Part shown: one piece after another, positions 27,066 to 35,712 of the stretch
How the letters are laid out: each line of letters opens with the position of its first letter
Position numbering within the stretch: the first letter of the stretch is position 1
DNA from: Acidobacteriota bacterium
GTDB taxonomy: Bacteria > Acidobacteriota > Vicinamibacteria > Vicinamibacterales > UBA2999
Reading direction: 5' to 3'
Length of the DNA stretch: 43,771 nt
Assembly: GCA_020851835.1 (NCBI GenBank)
Contig: JADZBZ010000167.1
Coordinates: 77,128-120,898, forward strand
Notes under the pieces: generated by a model
What the model was told of the DNA's origin: nothing
What the model saw: only the letters and a program-made list of their open reading frames with translations
Databases searched by the model: none
Made by a program: the position numbers and the translations under genes

Positions 27066-28045
27066 CGATCACCATCTCATCGTGTGCCTACGTCCATTCT
27101 GAAGACGTGGATCCCGAGCGCCACCTGAACGCTCCCGCGCTGGAGGCCGGGATGGACACGGCCGTGAAGGCCGCGATTGCGGCACTGGGCGACGATGCAG
27201 CCGGTTATACGGAGTTCCAGCGACGAACCATTCAGACCGTGTACACGTCGATGCTCTCCACGCACGGGTTGATCCGGAAGGTCCTCGGTGCTGGCTGGCA
27301 GAATCCTGCAGCGATCGACGCGCTCGCGCTCGCCCGCGTCCCGCTGGAGAGTCTCTACACCCTGTGCCTGATGTTCGAAGACGCGTCGTGGGTGGACGGC
27401 TACCTGAAGGACGGGTGGAAGAAGCAGTACGTCAGGTTTCTCCTCCAGTGCGAGGAAACGAAGAACCTGCCAAGGTTCAAAGAGTTCTGCACGATGTTGG
27501 CGCCGCGGAATCTGGATGCGCTCCGTCAGTTCCACGGCATCACAGATGCCCAGGTTGCCACCATCCATCATGAAGAGTTGGGTGTGCCCGTGCCAGACGG
27601 GATGGCGAAGGAGCACATCTCGCGATTTCCCTCGCCATCGAAGGTCATCAACCAGATGAAGCAGGGCACCGACAAGCGCACGATGCTCGCGCGTCTGTAC
27701 CCGGAGTACGTGTTCCTCTGCTCATTCGCACATGGCCTTCCCGATGCGCTCCTGTTCAAGATGATGTTCAGCAAAAACCCGCCAGCGTCGGACTACTTCA
27801 GCGAAGCGCAGATGAAGGACACCTTCCATCGGCAGGTAGAGCAGCCCGCCTATACGACGAGCCTCCTCAGCCTCATCCAGAGCTCAACGGAGCTGATCCC
27901 TCTTTATCCAGGGAACGTCGCGCTCCGCGCCGCGATCGTCAAGGCATGGGAGTCCGTCACCGAAGGGATGCTGCTCGGGAAGGCGATCTGGCACATTCGA
28001 ACCAAGAGGCTGCTCGGCATTGTGGATGCGGAGCCGTCGCAGTAG
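27062..28045 (+). CDS. Conserved hypothetical, all-alpha-looking, translationally coupled to AbiEii
   Basis: 327 aa; GTG start overlaps TGA of AbiEii; no confident family. Confidence 0.7.
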   Translation: MTITISSCAYVHSEDVDPERHLNAPALEAGMDTAVKAAIAALGDDAAGYTEFQRRTIQTVYTSMLSTHGLIRKVLGAGWQNPAAIDALALARVPLESLYTLCLMFEDASWVDGYLKDGWKKQYVRFLLQCEETKNLPRFKEFCTMLAPRNLDALRQFHGITDAQVATIHHEELGVPVPDGMAKEHISRFPSPSKVINQMKQGTDKRTMLARLYPEYVFLCSFAHGLPDALLFKMMFSKNPPASDYFSEAQMKDTFHRQVEQPAYTTSLLSLIQSSTELIPLYPGNVALRAAIVKAWESVTEGMLLGKAIWHIRTKRLLGIVDAEPSQ

Positions 28046-28195
28046 CCGACGCAGATCACCGAAGATGGGCCCGAGACTGACCGAAAAGTGCCCTCGGAGG
28101 CCCAGGGGTGTGTGTCGCCGAGTACGCGGACGGGCGACGGCGTCACGGTGTACGACGAACCCGACGGTACGGTATTCTCGGCGGCGAATCGAGCG

Positions 28196-28771
28196 ATGAA
28201 CCAGCCGATAGTATTCGTCGGTGGCGTCCATGGCGTCGGCAAGACGACGATCAGCCGCCTTCTCGCGGAGCGTCTTTCCGCGTCCCATGTCACTGCTGGC
28301 CGCCTGATCCGGGAAGCAGCGAGCGGAACGGATCGCGTAACGGTTGGCCCTGGCAGGAAGGCTGTTCCCAACGTGGACGGGAATCAGGCACTCCTGCTGC
28401 GGGGCCTGGGCTCATACAAGGCCAGCTGTGGCCCGGGGCCGATTGTGCTGGATGGGCATTTCTCGCTTCTGGACTCAAGCGAAATCCCCGTCCGGATTCC
28501 GCTTCCCGTCTACGACGCCATCGCCCCTGTCGCCGTCGTGCTGGTGGAAACTGAGGATCGCGTGGTCCATGCTCGTCTGATGAGCCGAGACGGCGGCGCT
28601 CCCCCTGTTGCGATCGTTGCACAGCACGCGGCGTGCGAACGCCAGGCAGCCGAGGCGGTGTGCGCGAGGCTGAAGATCCCGTTGATCAGCGTGGCTGGCG
28701 ACGGGTCACCAGCGGAGGCGACTCGAGCGGCGACGTCCCGGCTGTCGCCAGTTCTGGCGGGTGTCGCGTGA
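28196..28771 (+). CDS. P-loop NTPase, nucleotide-kinase-like
   Basis: IVFVGGVHGVGKTTISRLLAERL (Walker A GVHGVGKT); PIVLDGHFSLLD (Walker B-like). Confidence 0.85.
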   Translation: MNQPIVFVGGVHGVGKTTISRLLAERLSASHVTAGRLIREAASGTDRVTVGPGRKAVPNVDGNQALLLRGLGSYKASCGPGPIVLDGHFSLLDSSEIPVRIPLPVYDAIAPVAVVLVETEDRVVHARLMSRDGGAPPVAIVAQHAACERQAAEAVCARLKIPLISVAGDGSPAEATRAATSRLSPVLAGVA

Positions 28772-30285
28772 CGATGCGGGCGCTGCTCGACACGAACATC
28801 CTGATTCATCGTGAGGGCCGGAGGGTCGTGCGCGATGACATCGGCACGCTGTTTCGGTGGCTGGAAGAACTGAAGTACGAGCGTCTGGTGCACCCCGACT
28901 CAGTAGAAGAGGTCAGGAAGCACGCTGACCGCGAAGTGGTACAGACGCTCGAGCGCAAGCTTGAGAGCTACAAGACGCTCAAGACCAGGGCGCCGGACAC
29001 GTCCGAGATCGCGAAGCTTCGCGAAGGCGATGCGGACGCCAACGACGTGGTCGACACGTCGATGTTGGCGGAGGTGGCGGCGGACCGCGTCGATGTGCTC
29101 ATCACGGAGGATCGGGGCATCCACCGGAAGGCGGCGTTGCTGGGGCTCGCCGGTCGTGTCTTCACGATTGACGCGTTCCTCGAGAAGGTCACGGCCGAGA
29201 ATCCTGCGCTGGCCGACTACAAGGTCCTCTCGGTCAAGAAGGAACTGTTCGGAAACGTGGACGTGTCAGTCGGCTTCTTCGATTCGTTCCGCGCCGATTA
29301 TCACGGCTTCGACGGGTGGTTCAACCGCAAGGCGGATGAAACGGCGTACGTGTGCCGATCGGATGACGGAGAGATCGTCGCTTTCTTGTACCTGAAGCGA
29401 GAAGGATTGGACGAAGACTACAGAGATATCGAGCCGCCTTTTGGGCGTGCGCGACGGCTCAAGATCGGAACGCTCAAGGTCGTCTCAAACGGCTTCAAGC
29501 TCGGAGAGCGGTTCATGAAGATCGTGTTCGATAACGCGCTGCGCTACGGGGTGAGTGCGATCTACGTCACGATCTTCAGGCGCACCGTCGATCAATACCG
29601 GCTGATACGGCTGCTCGAGGACTGGGGGTTCGCATACCACGGCACGAAGAACGGCGATGAGCTGGTCTACGTGCGCGATTTCGCGCCGCGCGTCGAAGTG
29701 GCCGATCCTCGGTTGACGTTCCCATACATCTCCGCCGGTGCGCGCAAGTGGGTGGTGCCCATCTACCCGGCCTACCACACAGAGTTGCTGCCCGACTCCA
29801 TTCTCACGACCGAAGACCCCGACGACTTCGAGGACAACAAGCCGAACCGAAACGCGCTGAGTAAGGTCTACATTTCGCGGTCGTACGAGCGTGCGTTGAG
29901 CCCAGGCGAAATTATCGTTTTCTACCGGACGAAGTCTGACGACGGCCCGGCATGGTACACATCAGTCGCGACTTCCATTGGTGTCGTGCAGGAGGTTGTT
30001 GATGGCATCCCGGATCTGAAGACATTTCTCGCGGCCTGTCGGAAACGCAGCGTCTTCACCGATGCGGAACTGCAGAAACACTGGGACTGGTCGCGGACCC
30101 GACCGTTCGTTGTGAACTTCCTCTTCGTGTACTCGCTACCGAAGCGGCCGAACCTGAAAGCGCTGGATGAGATCGGCTTCGTCAAGGGTAGCGCGGTGCC
30201 GCGTGGGTTCGCGCGCGTCAGCGATGAGTCGTTCGAGAAGCTGCTGAGAATATCCAATGCCGACACGCGTTTTATTGTCCGTTAA
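28768..30285 (+). CDS. PIN - GNAT acetyltransferase - PUA-like (EVE/ASCH-like) three-domain fusion
   Basis: PIN: MRALLDTNILIHRE...NDVVDTSMLAEVAADRVDVLITEDRGIHRKA; GNAT: RLKIGTLKVVSNGFKLGERFMKIVFDNALRYGVSAIYVTIF...LIRLLEDWGFAYHG; C-terminus ISRSYERALSPGEIIVFYRTK…ATSIGVVQEVVDGI; GTGA overlap with NTPase. Confidence 0.85.
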   Translation: MTMRALLDTNILIHREGRRVVRDDIGTLFRWLEELKYERLVHPDSVEEVRKHADREVVQTLERKLESYKTLKTRAPDTSEIAKLREGDADANDVVDTSMLAEVAADRVDVLITEDRGIHRKAALLGLAGRVFTIDAFLEKVTAENPALADYKVLSVKKELFGNVDVSVGFFDSFRADYHGFDGWFNRKADETAYVCRSDDGEIVAFLYLKREGLDEDYRDIEPPFGRARRLKIGTLKVVSNGFKLGERFMKIVFDNALRYGVSAIYVTIFRRTVDQYRLIRLLEDWGFAYHGTKNGDELVYVRDFAPRVEVADPRLTFPYISAGARKWVVPIYPAYHTELLPDSILTTEDPDDFEDNKPNRNALSKVYISRSYERALSPGEIIVFYRTKSDDGPAWYTSVATSIGVVQEVVDGIPDLKTFLAACRKRSVFTDAELQKHWDWSRTRPFVVNFLFVYSLPKRPNLKALDEIGFVKGSAVPRGFARVSDESFEKLLRISNADTRFIVR

Positions 30286-30637
30286 GCCGCGCTTCGCGGA
30301 AGCCATTCTTGCAGGAACGAAGACGTACGAGTTTCGCCGCGCGCTCTTCCGGCGATTGGACGTCGACACCGTTGTGATTTACGCGTCGAGCCCGACACGG
30401 AAAGTTGTCGGCGAGTTCACAATCGAGGAGGTGCTGTCCTTGGCTATCGACGCCCTGTGGAAAGCAACGCGGTCGGGCGGTGCGGTAGACCGCCGGTACT
30501 TCGAGGAGTACTTCCAAGGACGGGATACTGGGCATGCTCTCAAGGTCAGGCGCGCGCGGCGGTATCGAGTTCCGCTGTGCCTGCGTGCGGACTTCGGCAT
30601 CGATCATCCGCCGCAGTCCTTCTGTTACCTGGAGTGA
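30257..30637 (+). CDS. ASCH-domain protein
   Basis: VLLSVKPRFAEAILAGTKTYEFRRALFRRLDVDTVVIYASSPTRKVVGEFTIEEVL; overlaps end of PIN-GNAT gene by 29 nt. Confidence 0.92.
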   Translation: MPTRVLLSVKPRFAEAILAGTKTYEFRRALFRRLDVDTVVIYASSPTRKVVGEFTIEEVLSLAIDALWKATRSGGAVDRRYFEEYFQGRDTGHALKVRRARRYRVPLCLRADFGIDHPPQSFCYLE

Positions 30638-31186
30638 GGGCCCGTCGCGAGCGGATGTCGGGCGCCGACGTGGCCGCTTCGCCGTCACGGTCGTTCGGCT
30701 TGACGTCGGTAGCGCGAGGCCACACGGGGGTTCACCGTCTGAATTCCCCGGCAAAGGGCTCGGATCCCGTGGGGGCGATTTGGGGGCCCAGGCCGCATTT
30801 CATGTTGTTTCATGCGGTTCTGGAGGGTTGAGCGAATCCCCTCAACTGCCCGCAAGTGTTGGTGTTAACGGACTTGCGGCGTTCGCGTCCATGCTCCGAA
30901 TCCCACCCTCTCCGCCAATCCAAGTCTCTGAAAATAAACGACTTGCGCGATCCAGTTTTCTGACTGTACCCAAGTCCTCGTTTTCGCCCCATCTTTCGCT
31001 CGCCGGAACCCTCGGAAACAGGCGGTTTTCAGGCACGCAGGTTCCTGATCAACCCGCTCCGCCCCTCGTTCGCTGCCAAGTGATCCTCGTTGATCGGCGG
31101 CAGTTCCGAAGCAGCGGCAATCCCACCACTACAGGTGCGAGAACCCGCGCCTCGTGAAAGATTCAGACCGTAGCGCGGCCTACACT

Positions 31187-31765
31187 CCCAACATGAGGCG
31201 ATCCGACGCTGAGCCAGGCTCAAATGACGAGCGCGCCCGAGTTGCCGATGTGCTCGTCGAAAACCATCGTGCGTTCCTGCGCTTCCTCGAGCGGCGTGTC
31301 GGTGACCGGGCGGCGGCTGAAGACCTCATCCAGGACGCGTTCAAGCGGAACATGGACCGGCTGTCGAACCTGCCGGATGAGGCGCTCGTGCCCTGGTTCT
31401 ACCGCGTGCTGCGGAACGCGGCGATCGACCGCCAGCGCCGGAAGGGCGCCGAGGACCGGGCACTGGCCACCTTCACACAGGAACTCGCCGGCGCGACTTA
31501 CCCTGACGGCGACCTTCACCGAGAAATTTGTGCCTGCGTCGGCCGGCTGGCGCGCTCGCTGAAACCGGAATACGCCGAGATCCTCCAGGCGGTCGACGTC
31601 GAGGAGACCCCCGTCAAGGCGTTCGCCGAAGCCGCCGGACTGACGGCATCGAATGCCGGCGTCCGCCTGTTCCGGGCTCGAGAAGCGCTCCGAAAGCAGG
31701 TGACGGCGTCCTGTGGCACGTGCGCCGAGCACGGCTGTCTCGACTGTTCGTGCGGAAGACCCTAG
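31187..31765 (+). CDS. ECF sigma factor with Cys-rich C-terminal tail (start uncertain; 31154 or 31193 also possible)
   Basis: VENHRAFLRFLERRVGDRAAAEDLIQDAFKRNMDRL...WFYRVLRNAAIDRQRR; tail SCGTCAEHGCLDCSCGRP. Confidence 0.87.
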   Translation, partial: PNMRRSDAEPGSNDERARVADVLVENHRAFLRFLERRVGDRAAAEDLIQDAFKRNMDRLSNLPDEALVPWFYRVLRNAAIDRQRRKGAEDRALATFTQELAGATYPDGDLHREICACVGRLARSLKPEYAEILQAVDVEETPVKAFAEAAGLTASNAGVRLFRAREALRKQVTASCGTCAEHGCLDCSCGRP

Positions 31766-31827
31766 GAAAGTGCTCACTGTAATGAAACGGCGGCGTTTGC
31801 GTGAAAGAGGGTAGAAGGAGGTTGACC

Positions 31828-31968
31828 ATGAAGGATCCGGTGTGCGGAATGCAGGTGGACCCGGCCAAGGCCGCGGGGACGAGCGAACACCAGGGGCAGA
31901 CGTACTACTTCTGCTCGAAGGGGTGCAAGGCGAAGTTCGACGCGAACCCCGGGCAGTACGTCAAGTAG
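31828..31968 (+). CDS. YHS-domain small metal-binding protein
   Basis: [49 protein letters not shown] gaaggaggttgacc-ATG (not in supplied ORF track because short). Confidence 0.9.
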   Translation: MKDPVCGMQVDPAKAAGTSEHQGQTYYFCSKGCKAKFDANPGQYVK

Positions 31969-31993
31969 CACGCATTTCAGGGGCCGGTCCTCC

Positions 31994-34447
31994 GTGGCCG
32001 GCCCCGAGGATCTGTTCATGGCTTCCGTCACACCCGCTACCGAGTCTGAGGTCGTCGATCCTGTCTGCGGCATGAGCATTCTGCCGTCGGGCGCCGTCGG
32101 CCACGCAACGCATCGAGGGCAGACGTATCACTTCTGCAGCCAGAGTTGCCTCGACAAGTTCCAGGCCTCGCCTGAGACGTACCTGAGTCCCAGGTCCACG
32201 GCACTGCAGCCGCCTGCCCATGGAGACGCGCGCGAGTATACGTGCCCGATGGACCCGGAGGTCCGTCAGATAGGTCCCGGTGCCTGTCCCAAGTGCGGGA
32301 TGGCACTCGAGCCGGTATCGGCGGAGCCGCTCACCAAGACCGAATGGACCTGCCCGATGCACCCGGAGATCGTGCGGGACGAGCCCGGTTCCTGCTCGAT
32401 CTGCGGGATGGCTCTCGAGCCTCGCACCGTCACGCTCGACGAGCAGAACCCCGAACTCGACGACATGACGCGCCGCTTCCGGTGGTCGCTGGTACTGGCG
32501 CTCCCGATCCTGGCCTTCATGGTGTCGGAATTCATGCCGGGCCAGCCCCTGCAGCACGCGCTGCCGCCCGCGGCGATGACCTGGTCCCAGTTCCTGCTCG
32601 CGACGCCGGTCGTGCTCTGGGGTGGGTGGCCCTTCTTCGTGCGCGGCTGGGCGTCCGTCGTGAACCGCCACCTGAACATGTTCACGCTGATTGCGCTGGG
32701 TGTGGGGGCCGCCTACGGCTTCAGCGTGGTCGCAACCCTGGCACCCGGTTTGTTCCCCGCGTCGTTCCGCACCCACGGCGATCAGATCGCCGTCTACTTC
32801 GAGCCGGCCGCCGTTATCGTCGTCCTCGTGCTGCTGGGCCAGGTGCTGGAACTGCGCGCGCGCAGCCAGACCAGTTCGGCCATCAAGAAGCTCCTGGGGC
32901 TGACGCCGAACACGGCGAGACGCCTCGACGCCTCGGGCGGCGAGCAGGACGTGCCCCTCGACCAGGTGCAGGTGGGCGACCGGCTCCGCGTCCGGCCCGG
33001 CGAACGCGTTCCCGTGGACGGCGTCGTCGTCGAAGGCACGACGACCGTCGACGAGTCGATGGTGACCGGTGAACCCATTCCCGTCGAGAAGGCCGAGACG
33101 AGCACGGTGACCGGCGGCACCGTCAACGGGACGGGCTCGTTCGTGATGGAAGCGCAGCGGGTGGGGAGTGACACGCTGCTCGCCCAGATCGTGCGGCTGG
33201 TGGGCGAGGCGCAGCGATCGCGCGCCCCGATTCAACGTCTGGCCGATACCGTGTCCGGATGGTTCGTGCCGATTGTGGTGCTGGTTGCAGTGGCGACGTT
33301 CGGCATCTGGGCGGTGCGGGGACCAGAGCCTCGCTTGACGCACGCGCTCGTCAACGCCGTGGCGGTGCTGATCATTGCGTGCCCGTGTGCCCTCGGTCTG
33401 GCCACGCCGATGTCGATCATGGTCGGGACCGGCCGCGGCGCAGAGCTCGGCGTCCTGCTGCGCAACGCAGAGGCACTGGAAGTGATGGAACTGGTCGACA
33501 CGGTGGTTGTCGACAAGACCGGCACACTCACCGAAGGTAAGCCAGCGCTGACGACGGTCTCCCCTGAAGGACCGGTCCACGAGGGGACGTTGCTGCGGCT
33601 CGTTGCGAGCCTCGAGAAGGTCAGCGAACATCCGTTGGCCGAGGCCATCGTCCGCGGCGCCGAGGAGCGGGGCGTTCAAACTATGGCGGTGTCCGACTTT
33701 CGGTCCATCACCGGCAAGGGCGTTGTCGGCACGGTGGACGGCCGCGCCGTTGCGATTGGCAACACCGCGATGATGACTGAGGTGGGGGCGACGGCGACCG
33801 CCACGGACCGCGCGGATGCGCTGCGTCGCAATGGTGAGACGGTGATGTTGGTCGCCGTCGATGGGGCGTACGCGGGTCTGGTCGGCGTGGCCGATCGCAT
33901 CAAGGCGACGACGGTCGAAGCCATCAAGGCCCTGCAGGAGGAGGGGCTGCGCATCGTGATGCTGACGGGCGACAGTCGAGTGACCGCGGAGGCCGTGGCG
34001 CGGTCCGTCGGGATCGATACCGTCGAAGCTGAGGTTCTGCCCGAGCAAAAGGCGGCAGTCGTCAAGCGACTCCAGGGCGAGGGCCGGCGCGTGGCCATGG
34101 CCGGGGACGGCATCAACGACGCACCGGCGCTGGCCCAGGCCGAGGTCGGGATTGCCATGGGCACGGGCACCGACGTGGCCATGGAAAGCGCCGGGGTGAC
34201 GCTCGTGCAGGGCGACTTGCGCGGCATCGTGCGAGCCCGCCGGTTGAGTCGCGCCACGATGAAGAACATCCGCCAGAACCTGTTCTTCGCGTTCGTGTAC
34301 AACGCGCTCGGGGTACCGGTGGCCGCCGGTGTGCTCTATCCGGTGTTCGGGTTGCTGCTGAGCCCCATCCTCGCCAGTGCGGCGATGACGTTCAGCTCGG
34401 TCTCGGTCATCGGTAACGCCCTGCGGCTCAGGCGACAGGCCCTGTAA
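31994..34447 (+). CDS. Copper-type P1B ATPase with N-terminal YHS and two heavy-metal-binding domains
   Basis: [93 protein letters not shown]. Confidence 0.96.
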   Translation: MAGPEDLFMASVTPATESEVVDPVCGMSILPSGAVGHATHRGQTYHFCSQSCLDKFQASPETYLSPRSTALQPPAHGDAREYTCPMDPEVRQIGPGACPKCGMALEPVSAEPLTKTEWTCPMHPEIVRDEPGSCSICGMALEPRTVTLDEQNPELDDMTRRFRWSLVLALPILAFMVSEFMPGQPLQHALPPAAMTWSQFLLATPVVLWGGWPFFVRGWASVVNRHLNMFTLIALGVGAAYGFSVVATLAPGLFPASFRTHGDQIAVYFEPAAVIVVLVLLGQVLELRARSQTSSAIKKLLGLTPNTARRLDASGGEQDVPLDQVQVGDRLRVRPGERVPVDGVVVEGTTTVDESMVTGEPIPVEKAETSTVTGGTVNGTGSFVMEAQRVGSDTLLAQIVRLVGEAQRSRAPIQRLADTVSGWFVPIVVLVAVATFGIWAVRGPEPRLTHALVNAVAVLIIACPCALGLATPMSIMVGTGRGAELGVLLRNAEALEVMELVDTVVVDKTGTLTEGKPALTTVSPEGPVHEGTLLRLVASLEKVSEHPLAEAIVRGAEERGVQTMAVSDFRSITGKGVVGTVDGRAVAIGNTAMMTEVGATATATDRADALRRNGETVMLVAVDGAYAGLVGVADRIKATTVEAIKALQEEGLRIVMLTGDSRVTAEAVARSVGIDTVEAEVLPEQKAAVVKRLQGEGRRVAMAGDGINDAPALAQAEVGIAMGTGTDVAMESAGVTLVQGDLRGIVRARRLSRATMKNIRQNLFFAFVYNALGVPVAAGVLYPVFGLLLSPILASAAMTFSSVSVIGNALRLRRQAL

Positions 34448-34458
34448 GGCCGCGAGTC

Positions 34459-34953
34459 GTGACCATGGGGTATAGTCGGAGCGTGGTGCTCGGGGCTAGG
34501 CAAGTCGTGATCGTCGCGATGGTGCTCGCACTGTCCGGCTCCCAGGCGGTACTGTCCGCCTGCTTGGCTCTGTGTGTCGGGAGCACCCCAGCCGCAGCCG
34601 CCCATCACCACGCATCGGCAGAGGCTCAGTCCGTCATCGTCGCGGCGACCGCTGAGCACCACGGGCATCACGCCTCGGCCCCTGCGCCAGAATCCACCGA
34701 AGCCGCCGCCCATCTCGCGGACCACGGCTCGGTGCCCACACTGAAGGAACTGTGCGATCGCTGCTGCCCAGACACTGACGTCGCGCTCGTGGCTGGACCG
34801 CGCGCCGAACGTGCCGACGCGAGCGCGCTGGCCATCGTCCCGACCACGCTGCCGTGGCAACTGCCCGCGAGTATCGATCGCACGGCCGAGTCGTTGGGTC
34901 CGCCGGTGTCGCCCCCGCCTCCAGTCGGTGCACTGACCCCGCTTCGTATCTGA
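34459..34953 (+). CDS. Secreted or membrane-anchored His-rich hypothetical in copper cluster
   Basis: Hydrophobic N-terminus, AHHHASAE...AEHHGHHASAP..., ELCDRCCPD. Confidence 0.65.
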   Translation: MTMGYSRSVVLGARQVVIVAMVLALSGSQAVLSACLALCVGSTPAAAAHHHASAEAQSVIVAATAEHHGHHASAPAPESTEAAAHLADHGSVPTLKELCDRCCPDTDVALVAGPRAERADASALAIVPTTLPWQLPASIDRTAESLGPPVSPPPPVGALTPLRI

Positions 34954-35061
34954 TCGTCCTGCCTCGGCGCACGCCTGCGCCTGTTTCCATCCCAGTTCAG
35001 TAGCACGTGTCTGAGCCGTCGCGCGTGTTCGCGTGGCACTCGATTCGAGAGGTTCGCTGTC

Positions 35062-35682
35062 ATGAAGGCCACGATTCGTGCCTTCCTGTTGCTGGTGGCC
35101 TGTGCCGTCGTCCTCGGAGTACTGGCGGCCTATGCCATCGCCAGCCGGGGGCTGAGCACGCCAGTACCACCGAGTGCCGTCGAAGCGTCGATTGCGCGCG
35201 CGATGCGCCGTTTGGCTACGCCAAACGCCATGCGCGAGGCGAGCAATCCGATCGACGCCACACCCGAGGTGATGGACGAGGCGCTGGCGCACTTCGCCGA
35301 TCACTGCGCCACGTGTCATGCCAACGACGGCACCGGGGCGACGGCCATCGGCCGAAGCTTCTACCCGCCGGCGCCGGACATGCGTCAGGCACGTACGCAA
35401 GAACTGACCGACGGAGAGCTGTTCTCGATCATCGAGAACGGCATCCGCCTGACCGGTATGCCGGCCTGGGGGACGGGCACGCCCGATGGTGAACGCGGCA
35501 GCTGGGCATTGGTGCACTTCATTCGCACGCTTCCCACGTTGACCGCGGACGACCTGGCGAGGATGGAGGCGCTCAACCCGAGAAGTCCGCAGCAGTTCCG
35601 CGAAGAAGAAGAAGCGCGCCGGTTTCCTGCGGGAGAGGACGTCTCGCCTGGGCAACCGATGCCGAGCCACAAGCATCAGTGA
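35062..35682 (+). CDS. Monoheme cytochrome c
   Basis: N-terminal TM, HFADHCATCHANDGTGATAIGRSFYPPAPDMR (CxxCH), distal Met region GIRLTGMPAWG. Confidence 0.9.
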   Translation: MKATIRAFLLLVACAVVLGVLAAYAIASRGLSTPVPPSAVEASIARAMRRLATPNAMREASNPIDATPEVMDEALAHFADHCATCHANDGTGATAIGRSFYPPAPDMRQARTQELTDGELFSIIENGIRLTGMPAWGTGTPDGERGSWALVHFIRTLPTLTADDLARMEALNPRSPQQFREEEEARRFPAGEDVSPGQPMPSHKHQ

Positions 35683-35712
35683 CGGAATCATCCCGTGTCA
35701 GGAGTCAGGTTC

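Noticed and set aside
31961-34048. 695-aa ORF on the minus strand opposite the P1B ATPase
   Set aside because: Antisense shadow of a clearly coding high-GC gene; composition rich in R/H/G/D with no domain-like pattern.
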